This document shows, one piece after another, positions 32,476 through 38,586 of a stretch of DNA of 64,000 bases. Made by a program: the position numbers and the translations under genes. Under the pieces are notes generated by a model. It did not search any database. It was not told the origin of the DNA and saw nothing but the letters and a program-made list of their open reading frames with translations. The DNA lies in IMG/VR virus record IMGVR_UViG_3300032163_000002, positions 62,001 to 126,000 of that record. One strand, given 5' to 3'. This stretch comes from a virus. The number at the start of each line of letters is the position of its first letter. Position 1 is the stretch's first letter.

Positions 32476-33085
32476 TTTTCGTTACCTCAAATAATTTGTT
32501 CTTTTCATAAATCGCCTGTACCCAACTGGCAGAAAGACCAAAGCGCTTTCCAATCAAACCGTATGCTTCTCCCTTATTGCGAGCTTTAACGATTTCGTGA
32601 TCCCTTTCTTTTCTTGCCGGAGCACCAAGTGCCCGAACAGAAAGTACCGGAATCACACGACGCTTCGGAAATCTGGTATTAAGCATGCACTCTCTATTAT
32701 GAAAATATTGACTCTCATGCTTCGGATTGAACGAAACCCCACAGCCTTCACACTGTCGCAAACGTGCCCCGCAAGTAGGACACACCGAACCACCCTCCGC
32801 AGAGGGCTTCTTGTATCGTTTTTCCAGCCCCGTTTCATATCCTGTAACAATCGGTAATTGAACACCATACCTCTTCAATATACAACACAGTAACTGATGC
32901 GAATTCTCCCCAAAATTACGAAGGAGAAACATTGCCCTCCATTGCAAACCATCTCGGTAAAGAAGACACCCCGTAGATGTACGCGCAAGGTCTAAAGTCG
33001 TTTTCAAATTGGCACTACGCAAACAATTTTTTAAGCGCTCCGTCAAATCGAGTTCTTCCAAAACGATAGATTTCTGCTCAACCAT
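32468..33085 (-). CDS. Alpha-CTD-like, zinc-ribbon and HTH transcription protein
   Basis: 205 residues. Residues 8-75 resemble the RNA polymerase alpha subunit C-terminal domain: LEELDLTERLKNCLRSANLK, then TLDLARTS, and LLRNFGENSHQLLCCILKRY (compare the LxLxxRxxNCL and LGxxSLxEI...L blocks of RpoA). The middle has CPTCGARLRQCEGC and another Cys/His pair (zinc). The C-terminus has YGLIGKRFGLSASWVQAIYE, an HTH like sigma region 4. Known: alpha-CTD binds UP elements and activators. Inferred: a phage factor that engages promoters or host polymerase. Confidence 0.55.
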   Translation of the reverse strand: MVEQKSIVLEELDLTERLKNCLRSANLKTTLDLARTSTGCLLYRDGLQWRAMFLLRNFGENSHQLLCCILKRYGVQLPIVTGYETGLEKRYKKPSAEGGSVCPTCGARLRQCEGCGVSFNPKHESQYFHNRECMLNTRFPKRRVIPVLSVRALGAPARKERDHEIVKARNKGEAYGLIGKRFGLSASWVQAIYEKNKLFEVTKNG

Positions 33086-34034
33086 GAAATTCTCCCGGAA
33101 TTTCTTTATAGATTTTTCCGATCACGCCTGTCTTCATATCTCCAACAAGACTCGGGGGCCAATAAAAAGTTCCGATTGCATGCCCGAGCAATGGGCGTTC
33201 GGACAAATATGTTTTGAAGTGTCCCCGCCGCAAATGCACCCCGATTAAAACTTTTTGCTGTGTCGCGCGGCGGATCTCGTCTTCAGAAAGAATTCGCTGT
33301 GTGCCGGGCACTCTAATTCGCAAAGTGTGATAACGAAGATACAGAAGACCACCACGGCGCACATGTTTCTTCGACAACTTCTCCGGAGGATTGATCTCCT
33401 CCGGCAAAACATTTCGACAGGATAAAAGCCCCTGAAAAAATAAAGCGACGTGACAAGAAGCGGGCACAGAGATATCCCCGAGACGTATATCCGTATCCGG
33501 CACGGTTAAATCATCGAGCTGAGAAACGAATTCTCCTCGATAAGTGTAAGCTGTACGTAAAACCCGTCCATCCTTTTCAAGCACAGCAATCATTGTCACA
33601 GTCGGCTGAATGACAATATTCCCCGCTTCAATAAACGGAACTAGTACCTGAATCCACCGTGCCCCGGCTATAAAATGCTGCCATAAAACGACACCTGCCG
33701 GGTCAAGGAACTCAGGACACATAAAGTGGTCAGGTGTAATTTGCTGCTGGTCAAACGTCACAATAGCCACAGCAGAGCATGCACCTTTCTCGTGCCATTC
33801 ATACCACACATTTTGATACGGCGGAGCAGCAGGTGGAATATCATAGATAGAAGTTTGAGCGATAACGGGAAACGTCTGTAACCCGTGGGCATGCTGAAAA
33901 TGTTCAAGCGCAAGTGGAAATACGGACGTACATTCGAAACTCTGGAATAACCCTCTCGGTGCAGACGGAAAAGTGCCAAACGGTATGACAACTTCAGTCA
34001 TCCGGTCAAGAAGGAGCGTTCGGTAGCTGCTCAC
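33078..34034 (-). CDS. Conserved phage hypothetical protein
   Basis: 318 residues from GTG 34034: AAGGAAG lies 7 nt upstream and GTGA overlaps the upstream stop. The C-terminus contains VHLRRGHFKTYLSERPLLG and GTFYWPPSLVG, a pattern (RGHFK...G.YWW) I have seen in unassigned phage proteins. Beta-rich. Function unknown. The frame is open to 34193, inside the methyltransferase-like gene. Confidence 0.7.
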   Translation of the reverse strand: MSSYRTLLLDRMTEVVIPFGTFPSAPRGLFQSFECTSVFPLALEHFQHAHGLQTFPVIAQTSIYDIPPAAPPYQNVWYEWHEKGACSAVAIVTFDQQQITPDHFMCPEFLDPAGVVLWQHFIAGARWIQVLVPFIEAGNIVIQPTVTMIAVLEKDGRVLRTAYTYRGEFVSQLDDLTVPDTDIRLGDISVPASCHVALFFQGLLSCRNVLPEEINPPEKLSKKHVRRGGLLYLRYHTLRIRVPGTQRILSEDEIRRATQQKVLIGVHLRRGHFKTYLSERPLLGHAIGTFYWPPSLVGDMKTGVIGKIYKEIPGEFHG

Positions 34035-34618
34035 CGAAAATCTTCCTTCCACGCGCTTATCCAACCACCGCAAGCAAGGAAAGGACGAAACACGCGCTTT
34101 AGCTTCCGAATTTCCACGAGGTTGTCCACACAGATGCTCGACCAAATATCGAAGTAGATCGTGTCGTAGCGCGTGCCTCGCTTTGGACGCCACTTAAAAA
34201 TGTCGGCCACGACAACACGCATACCCAGCGGAAGCGAGGGGTTCACGAGCGTCACAACATCAGGATATTTCTCGACAACTGTGATCTCGGTGACGTTCTT
34301 TTTCTTGGCGAGCGCATGCAAGACAAGCCCGATACCGAGCCTGGCGACCAGAACTCGACCATGCGCCTCTTCCACGATTTCACGGTTCGTCCGCTTCTCC
34401 ATCTGTGTGTCGCTCATCACAAGCTCACCATTCACCTTGAGCATGACGTAGCGACCCAGCGACACTAAAGCATCGCGCCTCCCGTGGATCATGGTGTGCA
34501 GATTAGCGAACCGCACGTCCTGCTCCGAAAGAGTGAAATGCGTCACCTCAGCGACCCCAGCCTTGCCCGGAGGCAGGAGTGTCGTCATGGTCTTCGGGAA
34601 ACCTGCGGAAGCGTCCAT
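34031..34618 (-). CDS. SAM-dependent methyltransferase/spermidine-synthase-like protein, leaderless
   Basis: 195 residues from ATG 34618. Motif I region VLVARLGIGLVLHALAKK, acidic strand 2 end VTEITVVEKYPDVV, then VVVADIFKW and YDTIYFDIW follow the order of class I SAM-binding folds of the spermidine-synthase type. Motif I has Ala-Arg-Leu-Gly instead of a clear GxGxG, so catalysis is uncertain. The ATG sits 8 nt from the -10 of P6; the longer frame to 34654 is just translated promoter sequence. Confidence 0.65.
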   Translation of the reverse strand: MDASAGFPKTMTTLLPPGKAGVAEVTHFTLSEQDVRFANLHTMIHGRRDALVSLGRYVMLKVNGELVMSDTQMEKRTNREIVEEAHGRVLVARLGIGLVLHALAKKKNVTEITVVEKYPDVVTLVNPSLPLGMRVVVADIFKWRPKRGTRYDTIYFDIWSSICVDNLVEIRKLKRVFRPFLACGGWISAWKEDFR

Positions 34619-34625
34619 AAGGGAT

Positions 34626-34654
34626 AACTTACACCCGTAAGAGAAGAATGTCAA
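34626..34654 (-). promoter_or_regulatory. Promoter-operator cassette P6
   Basis: Leftward TTGACA (34649-34654), 17-bp spacer, TAAGTT (34626-34631), operator CTTACGGGTGTAAG (34628-34641). Transcription should begin at ATG 34618 or one base before. Confidence 0.87.
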
Positions 34655-34657
34655 GAG

Positions 34658-35230
34658 CTATTTCGCTATACCCCTGTCATCTTTTATCGACCCCTCTGGC
34701 GGAAACTCCACCGCTCGTGCCCGACGAGCCTCGATTAACAGTGCCCTCACATCGGCCCGTGCCTGTGCAGGATAGGCAACGAAACGCCTCTCAATCTCCA
34801 AGAGGATTTCCTCGCTCATCCTCCCGCTCGCGGGTAAAGGCGGGACGGAAGAAACGCAGGGATACCCAGCAAGCCGCTCTCCGACACGAGGCTCCAGTGG
34901 GGAGGCAGATTCGCGCCACTCCATCAAAGCTTTATTGTCGTCCGACACCACCCGCCATGCTCCACGCGGTTTTACAGGCGAGGATGAGGAGGAAGGAGCT
35001 GGCTTATTCATTTTGAAAACAAGTTCTGCCATGTTGCATAAAGCGTTCAGCTCTGGCAGCCCAATCGTAGTGCAGTTGTTTTTTTCGTCACGTCCTATTT
35101 TTCTGATGCAGTCAATTTGCTCCTGTGTTAAAACTGCCTTGAAAATAGGACGGGTACATATACAACCCGGCTCCAAGCAACCAAGTCCAGTATGAGTGGT
35201 ATGAATACAGTAAGAACACAATTCGATCAT
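34658..35230 (-). CDS. Hypothetical protein with N-terminal Cys motif
   Basis: 190 residues. CSYC, then CLEPGCICTR, suggests a zinc-binding N-terminus. A Ser/Pro-rich linker separates it from a helical, Arg-rich C-terminal domain (ADVRALLIEARRARA). TTGGAG precedes ATG 35230. The TAG stop borders the -35 of P6. Not recognised. Confidence 0.65.
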   Translation of the reverse strand: MIELCSYCIHTTHTGLGCLEPGCICTRPIFKAVLTQEQIDCIRKIGRDEKNNCTTIGLPELNALCNMAELVFKMNKPAPSSSSSPVKPRGAWRVVSDDNKALMEWRESASPLEPRVGERLAGYPCVSSVPPLPASGRMSEEILLEIERRFVAYPAQARADVRALLIEARRARAVEFPPEGSIKDDRGIAK

Positions 35231-35233
35231 TTT

Positions 35234-35488
35234 TCACTCCAAGAATTTCTCGAATGCCTTTTCGAGTTTTGCAAAGCCTGTATGGTCATACAACCGCTGC
35301 ATCATTACCGACTGGCACGGCATTTCCATGTGCGCCAAATAAAACCAGTGCTGACGTTGAGCGGTATCCTCGGGAGCATTCGAAAAGAAAAACATCCAAG
35401 AATCGTTCTTTTCCTTGTTGGAAATCAAATTCTTTGCTGTGTGCAGAATGATTGCAGCGGCCATACGGCGATAAGGAAGATCGTTCAT
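35234..35488 (-). CDS. Small hypothetical protein
   Basis: 84 residues; helical, with the phrase YRRMAAAIILHTAKNLISNK. ATGA overlap with the upstream gene. Function unknown. Confidence 0.65.
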   Translation of the reverse strand: MNDLPYRRMAAAIILHTAKNLISNKEKNDSWMFFFSNAPEDTAQRQHWFYLAHMEMPCQSVMMQRLYDHTGFAKLEKAFEKFLE

Positions 35489-35805
35489 GGTTTTTCCTCA
35501 ACATAAGGCCAAACAGGAGGAGCAGGCAAAGGCATCCACGCACGTACTTTCCGACCTGTGTTTCCGAAAAGAGAACCTTCTGAGCGCCAGTAACCGGAAT
35601 AAAACACAGTCTTACCATCTTTCTTTTGATTTTTTGGGGGTTTTTCAAAAGTGTCAATGAAAATGGAATGCTCATCCCACACTAAAAAGCAACCGCCGTA
35701 ATGTTGATAACTTCCTTTTTCAAATGTCACTTTCAAATCTGGCAAATCTGGCTGCCGTACAGAAGCATCAATCCAACCAAGATCCGATTCTCGGTCAACC
35801 ATCAT
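35485..35805 (-). CDS. DUF551-like protein
   Basis: 106 residues. GWIDASVRQPD near the N-terminus and KVRAWMPLPAPPVW near the C-terminus are the hallmarks of DUF551, a small phage family of unknown role. The start overlaps the upstream stop. Confidence 0.7.
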   Translation of the reverse strand: MMVDRESDLGWIDASVRQPDLPDLKVTFEKGSYQHYGGCFLVWDEHSIFIDTFEKPPKNQKKDGKTVFYSGYWRSEGSLFGNTGRKVRAWMPLPAPPVWPYVEEKP

Positions 35806-36122
35806 TGAGAAACGACCTCCTCACCAAGCTCATCATCGAAAATCAGTTCTCCAAGCCCTTCAATTTTTCCATACCACACCGGACTACGAAGATTCAAGGA
35901 TGCCTCCGATACAGTCTGCCGCAAGGCAAACATGATACACGCAGGGTTTCTTACTTGTGCTCCCCAAGATCCACCGAAAACTTTGGTATCCCGATCTTCG
36001 ATCTCAATGGCAATAGGCATGAAGGGAGTGGGAACACCCATTCGATATTTGCTGGTGAAATAAGGGTTCACAGGAGACTTCAAATAGAATGTCTTACCAC
36101 AACGGTCAATCTTTCGTCGCAT
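35802..36122 (-). CDS. Hypothetical protein
   Basis: 106 residues. Basic N-terminus, beta-rich centre (FMPIAIEIEDRDTKVF), acidic end. Overlaps neighbours on both sides. Not recognised. Confidence 0.6.
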   Translation of the reverse strand: MRRKIDRCGKTFYLKSPVNPYFTSKYRMGVPTPFMPIAIEIEDRDTKVFGGSWGAQVRNPACIMFALRQTVSEASLNLRSPVWYGKIEGLGELIFDDELGEEVVSQ

Positions 36123-36369
36123 CGGGGGCCTCCGTCTTCACGGCAGCCGCCTCCAGTTGGGCGGCCTGTTTCAAGAGTCGTCGCCTCCGGATCGGATGCC
36201 ACCACGGTACGCCGAGCGCCATCGCGCGACAAACTGCCGCGATTTGGATGCCAAACTCTTTAACAGTGATTGGATAAAGGCCCCCTTCAGCATCTTCTTC
36301 TAGAACACGGTCGATGTGATCTGCCAGCCCTTCAATTCGGCGCTTAGTCATCTCGTCAATTTCGCTCAT
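36106..36369 (-). CDS. Hypothetical protein
   Basis: 87 residues from ATG 36369, with AGAGAAGAG upstream; the frame extends to 36471 but without a better start. Helical, with WWHPIRRRRLLK in the second half. Function unknown. Confidence 0.6.
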   Translation of the reverse strand: MSEIDEMTKRRIEGLADHIDRVLEEDAEGGLYPITVKEFGIQIAAVCRAMALGVPWWHPIRRRRLLKQAAQLEAAAVKTEAPDATKD

Positions 36370-36652
36370 CTCTTCTCTTTTTTTGCAACTCTCGTCGCGT
36401 CGCGCGAGATAGCGGTTGGGCGGGCGCTTCCCCCGCCGAGGGCTCAACCACCCTACTTTCATTCCGGTCATCGGTGTTGCTCAACAATGACTCTCCGGGC
36501 GTCTCTATTCGGAGCTTACGGCGTCGCTGGACCCTCTTGTTGATGTCTTCTCGGGAATCCCTGTGCGGCGAGTCTGTCGCCACTCGCAACCGCATAATCA
36601 TTTCGTCGCCCGGCGCGTCATGTTTTTCTCGGACTTCCTCTTCGTTTTTCAT
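36356..36652 (-). CDS. Highly charged hypothetical protein
   Basis: 98 residues with about 40% Glu/Asp/Lys/Arg, likely disordered (VQRRRKLRIETPGES, ATRRELQKKRRDERN). TAATG overlap with the leaderless gene upstream. Function unknown. Confidence 0.6.
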   Translation of the reverse strand: MKNEEEVREKHDAPGDEMIMRLRVATDSPHRDSREDINKRVQRRRKLRIETPGESLLSNTDDRNESRVVEPSAGEAPAQPLSRATRRELQKKRRDERN

Positions 36653-36882
36653 TAGCAGTCCAGCACGATGTGAACGAAACCCTTACGTAACCGTGACTGC
36701 CCACAACGTATGCGCTGTCGGAGTCTCATGTCTTCAGACACCCTCCAGCCCATCGAAGTGCCAGAAGGCTGAATGGAGTCAGCGAAAGCCTTCACCTGTT
36801 CGTTCGTCCAGTCAGAAGGGACGCAGACCTGTATGGCCAGAGGACGAGCTTGAATCAGCGTAGGCTTCGGCTTCGAGTCCAT
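36652..36882 (-). CDS. Hypothetical protein, leaderless
   Basis: 76 residues from ATG 36882, which is 8 nt from the -10 of P7; the frame upstream is translated promoter. Contains a run LAIQVCVPSDWTNEQVKAFA and a basic C-terminal half. Not recognised. Confidence 0.65.
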   Translation of the reverse strand: MDSKPKPTLIQARPLAIQVCVPSDWTNEQVKAFADSIQPSGTSMGWRVSEDMRLRQRIRCGQSRLRKGFVHIVLDC

Positions 36883-36889
36883 GCCCGAT

Positions 36890-36918
36890 AACTTACATCC
36901 GTAAGAAGCGAATGTCAA
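36890..36918 (-). promoter_or_regulatory. Promoter-operator cassette P7
   Basis: Leftward TTGACA (36913-36918), 17-bp spacer, TAAGTT (36890-36895), operator CTTACGGATGTAAG (36892-36905). Start codon at 36882. Confidence 0.87.
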
Positions 36919-36990
36919 GGACTTTTTCGCTATGCTTTGAAAAAAATAGAACCGAAGTTGAAATTTACACCTAGCAGAGTTTCATATTTT

Positions 36991-37041
36991 TTTACACTTC
37001 ACTTTTCTTTACACTTCACTTTTCTTTACACTTCACTTTTT
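36991..37041. repeat. Three 17-bp iteron-like direct repeats
   Basis: TTTACACTTCACTTTTC at 36991-37007 and 37008-37024, with a third copy at 37025-37041 differing only in its last base. Head to tail with no spacer, in AT-rich non-coding DNA. This is typical of replication iterons or protein-binding arrays. Confidence 0.85.
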
Positions 37042-37155
37042 CTATTCTTCAAAAAGATAGAATTTGTTGACCGACAGTGATTTATGCGGAGCGAAGCGAA
37101 GCCTAACCACGTAAGGGGGGAGATTCCCAAGTGCGAAGCACGAAGGGATTCGGGG

Positions 37156-37184
37156 GGAATACGCCTGCCAGAATGGCGTGTCAA
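37156..37184 (-). promoter_or_regulatory. Second type of leftward promoter
   Basis: TTGACA (37179-37184), 17 bp, TATTCC (37156-37161). The spacer contains GCCATTCTGGC, a small palindrome unrelated to CTTACA, so this promoter would answer to a different regulator. It points into the iteron region, which has no gene before P7. Confidence 0.4.
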
Positions 37185-37378
37185 GTACTATCTTTCGACA
37201 GCATCTAAGTAGTATAAAACACAATGATTTAGACGTGTATCGAAAAGTTACACATTGATCACACCCCCTGTTTTCTTACGGCAAAAACGCTTCTTTGCAG
37301 CCCCCGACCGCATGTAATGCATGATGGCTAAGTGCTTGTTTGCCGTACCATCGCTTTTAAGCCGATTCGCTCTCCAAA

Positions 37379-37410
37379 GGCCCTAACTGCAAAGCTTTAC
37401 AGTCAGGGCC
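37379..37410 (-). terminator. Terminator of the gene at 37429-37803
   Basis: Minus-strand GGCCCTGACTG / CAGTTAGGGCC, an 11-bp stem with one G-U pair and a 10-nt loop, followed by TTTGG. It ends the short P8 transcript 19 nt after its stop codon. The U-run is short. Confidence 0.65.
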
Positions 37411-37428
37411 TCTCAACCTTTCATGGCC

Positions 37429-37803
37429 TCAGTCCGCCGGGGAAGCGCCGCGCACCTCCAACTTGGCGAACTCGATGATCTTGGAGTACTTTGCGATCTG
37501 TTCCGGGGTCAGAAGACTCTTGTCGATGTCCGTCCGCTTCGACGGAATGGCCTGCACAACACCTTCCGGGGTCGTGAAGCTGGACACATCCGCCTCGATG
37601 AGAGCAGTCCCCAGCCGGGCAACGAGGGCCTTCTCCTTGTCTTCGAGCTGATGTTTGAGACTCCGGACCTCGACCAGCTCCTTGATGTTTTCGGTCACAT
37701 CCTTTCGGACAGTCTGCTTGAAGCCGCCTTTCTTCGCAGCTTCCAGTAGTGCAGCCTTATCCAGCGTAGGGGTGGCCTCGGTAACGTGTTTCTGGCTCGA
37801 CAT
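37429..37803 (-). CDS. Hypothetical early protein in its own transcript
   Basis: 124 residues beginning MSSQKHVTEATPTLDKAALL. Helical with a central charged coiled coil (KHQLEDKEKALVARLG). It is the only gene between P8 and a terminator, and has a 31-nt leader with AGGAGG. A gene expressed alone from a repressor-controlled promoter beside the early/late divide could be regulatory, but no DNA-binding motif was recognised. Confidence 0.75.
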   Translation of the reverse strand: MSSQKHVTEATPTLDKAALLEAAKKGGFKQTVRKDVTENIKELVEVRSLKHQLEDKEKALVARLGTALIEADVSSFTTPEGVVQAIPSKRTDIDKSLLTPEQIAKYSKIIEFAKLEVRGASPAD

Positions 37804-37834
37804 AGTCTGGTTCCTCCTTTTCCTTTCAATCTAT

Positions 37835-37863
37835 AACTTACATCTGTAAGATCGAAAAGTCAA
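37835..37863 (-). promoter_or_regulatory. Promoter-operator cassette P8
   Basis: Leftward TTGACT (37858-37863), 17-bp spacer, TAAGTT (37835-37840), operator CTTACAGATGTAAG (37837-37850). Divergent from the rightward late promoter at 37891. Confidence 0.87.
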
Positions 37864-37890
37864 GGGAAATCTTATGCCAGAAACAACCTC

Positions 37891-37920
37891 TTGACATCGG
37901 AGGAGTTAACCAGATAAGGT
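37891..37920 (+). promoter_or_regulatory. Rightward promoter of the packaging/head operon
   Basis: TTGACA (37891-37896), 18 bp, TAAGGT (37915-37920). No CTTACA palindrome, so it is not under the shared operator. The GTG of the first gene (37927) is at the expected transcription start. GGAGGAG lies in the spacer, too far upstream to act as a ribosome site. Confidence 0.6.
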
Positions 37921-37926
37921 ATTACC

Positions 37927-38586
37927 GTGGCATCCTTCCTGCCTCCGGACGAAGACGAAGAGGAGCTGCTTGAGGCCGACATCGACTTAGAAGAATTTCG
38001 TGTCAACACCCAGCATACGATTTATGACCTGATTCTTCGGTGGGTGCAGGAGGCGAGCGCATCCGTTAGAAGTCTGGCGGAAGCCCGAGAGACTCTCATG
38101 GACGCCACGGTATACGGAGACTACCGTTCAATCAAACTCGCAGCAGATAGCCTCGGAAAAACTTTGGAAGCAGCTATTGAGCAGCTTCTTGCCATTGCCG
38201 GACAATTTGATTCTCCGCTTCAAATTAAATCTGCTCTCGCCGAACGTGAAAGTGGTGAGAAAAAATCGAGCCCCATTGTGGATGCTTTGTTCAAGCTCGA
38301 TGGAACGGCACGAGAACATCTACGTGTTGCTTTTCTGACCCTTCTGCGTGACGCTCAAAAATTACAAGATCCTGTCACCGTAACAGTGCTACCAGAACCG
38401 GAGAAACTTGGTGAACAAAGTACATCCGTCACTGACAGCGCTACCGCTGCTCCTGACAAAAAGGTTAACCGACGCACAAGCCGAAGCGTTAGAAACAGGC
38501 TGCGAATCCTACGCAAAAAGTCCTCAGTTAAACGTAGTACTCCATTATATTTACGGACTCTTCGTAAACTGTCAAAGCGACGCTGA
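37927..38586 (+). CDS. First gene of late operon; possible small terminase
   Basis: 219 residues from GTG 37927. Acidic N-terminus, helical body, then a very basic tail (NRRTSRSVRNRLRILRKK). It stands directly before the large terminase, the usual place of the small subunit, and the basic end could bind DNA. No HTH is obvious. Its last 176 nt overlap terL in another frame, and the unusual tail composition may simply reflect that overlap. Probably leaderless; AAGG also stands 7 nt before the GTG. Confidence 0.6.
   Translation: MASFLPPDEDEEELLEADIDLEEFRVNTQHTIYDLILRWVQEASASVRSLAEARETLMDATVYGDYRSIKLAADSLGKTLEAAIEQLLAIAGQFDSPLQIKSALAERESGEKKSSPIVDALFKLDGTAREHLRVAFLTLLRDAQKLQDPVTVTVLPEPEKLGEQSTSVTDSATAAPDKKVNRRTSRSVRNRLRILRKKSSVKRSTPLYLRTLRKLSKRR

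Larger units (their letters stand above)
36919..37428. other. 510-bp non-coding region: candidate origin/regulatory locus
   Basis: No convincing gene. It holds, in order: an A/T-rich tract, three 17-bp direct repeats (36991-37041), nested small hairpins at about 37110-37155, a leftward promoter-like pair (37156-37184), a 9-bp inverted repeat with a 53-nt loop (37277-37285 and 37339-37347) and the terminator of the gene at 37429. It lies next to the divergent switch between early and late transcription. Origin function is possible but unproven; no DnaA box was recognised. Confidence 0.5.

Noticed and set aside
34619-34654. N-terminal extensions of the genes starting at 34618 and 36882
   Set aside because: The two extensions (MTFFSYGCKLS and MTFASYGCKLS) look alike only because both translate the same promoter cassette.
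36991-37041. CRISPR-like repeats
   Set aside because: Direct repeats abut with no spacers and there are no cas genes.
37245-37319. 24-codon basic minus-strand ORF (MHYMRSGAAKKRFCRKKTGG)
   Set aside because: No ribosome site or promoter at a suitable place; overlaps the inverted repeat. Could be real but not supported.
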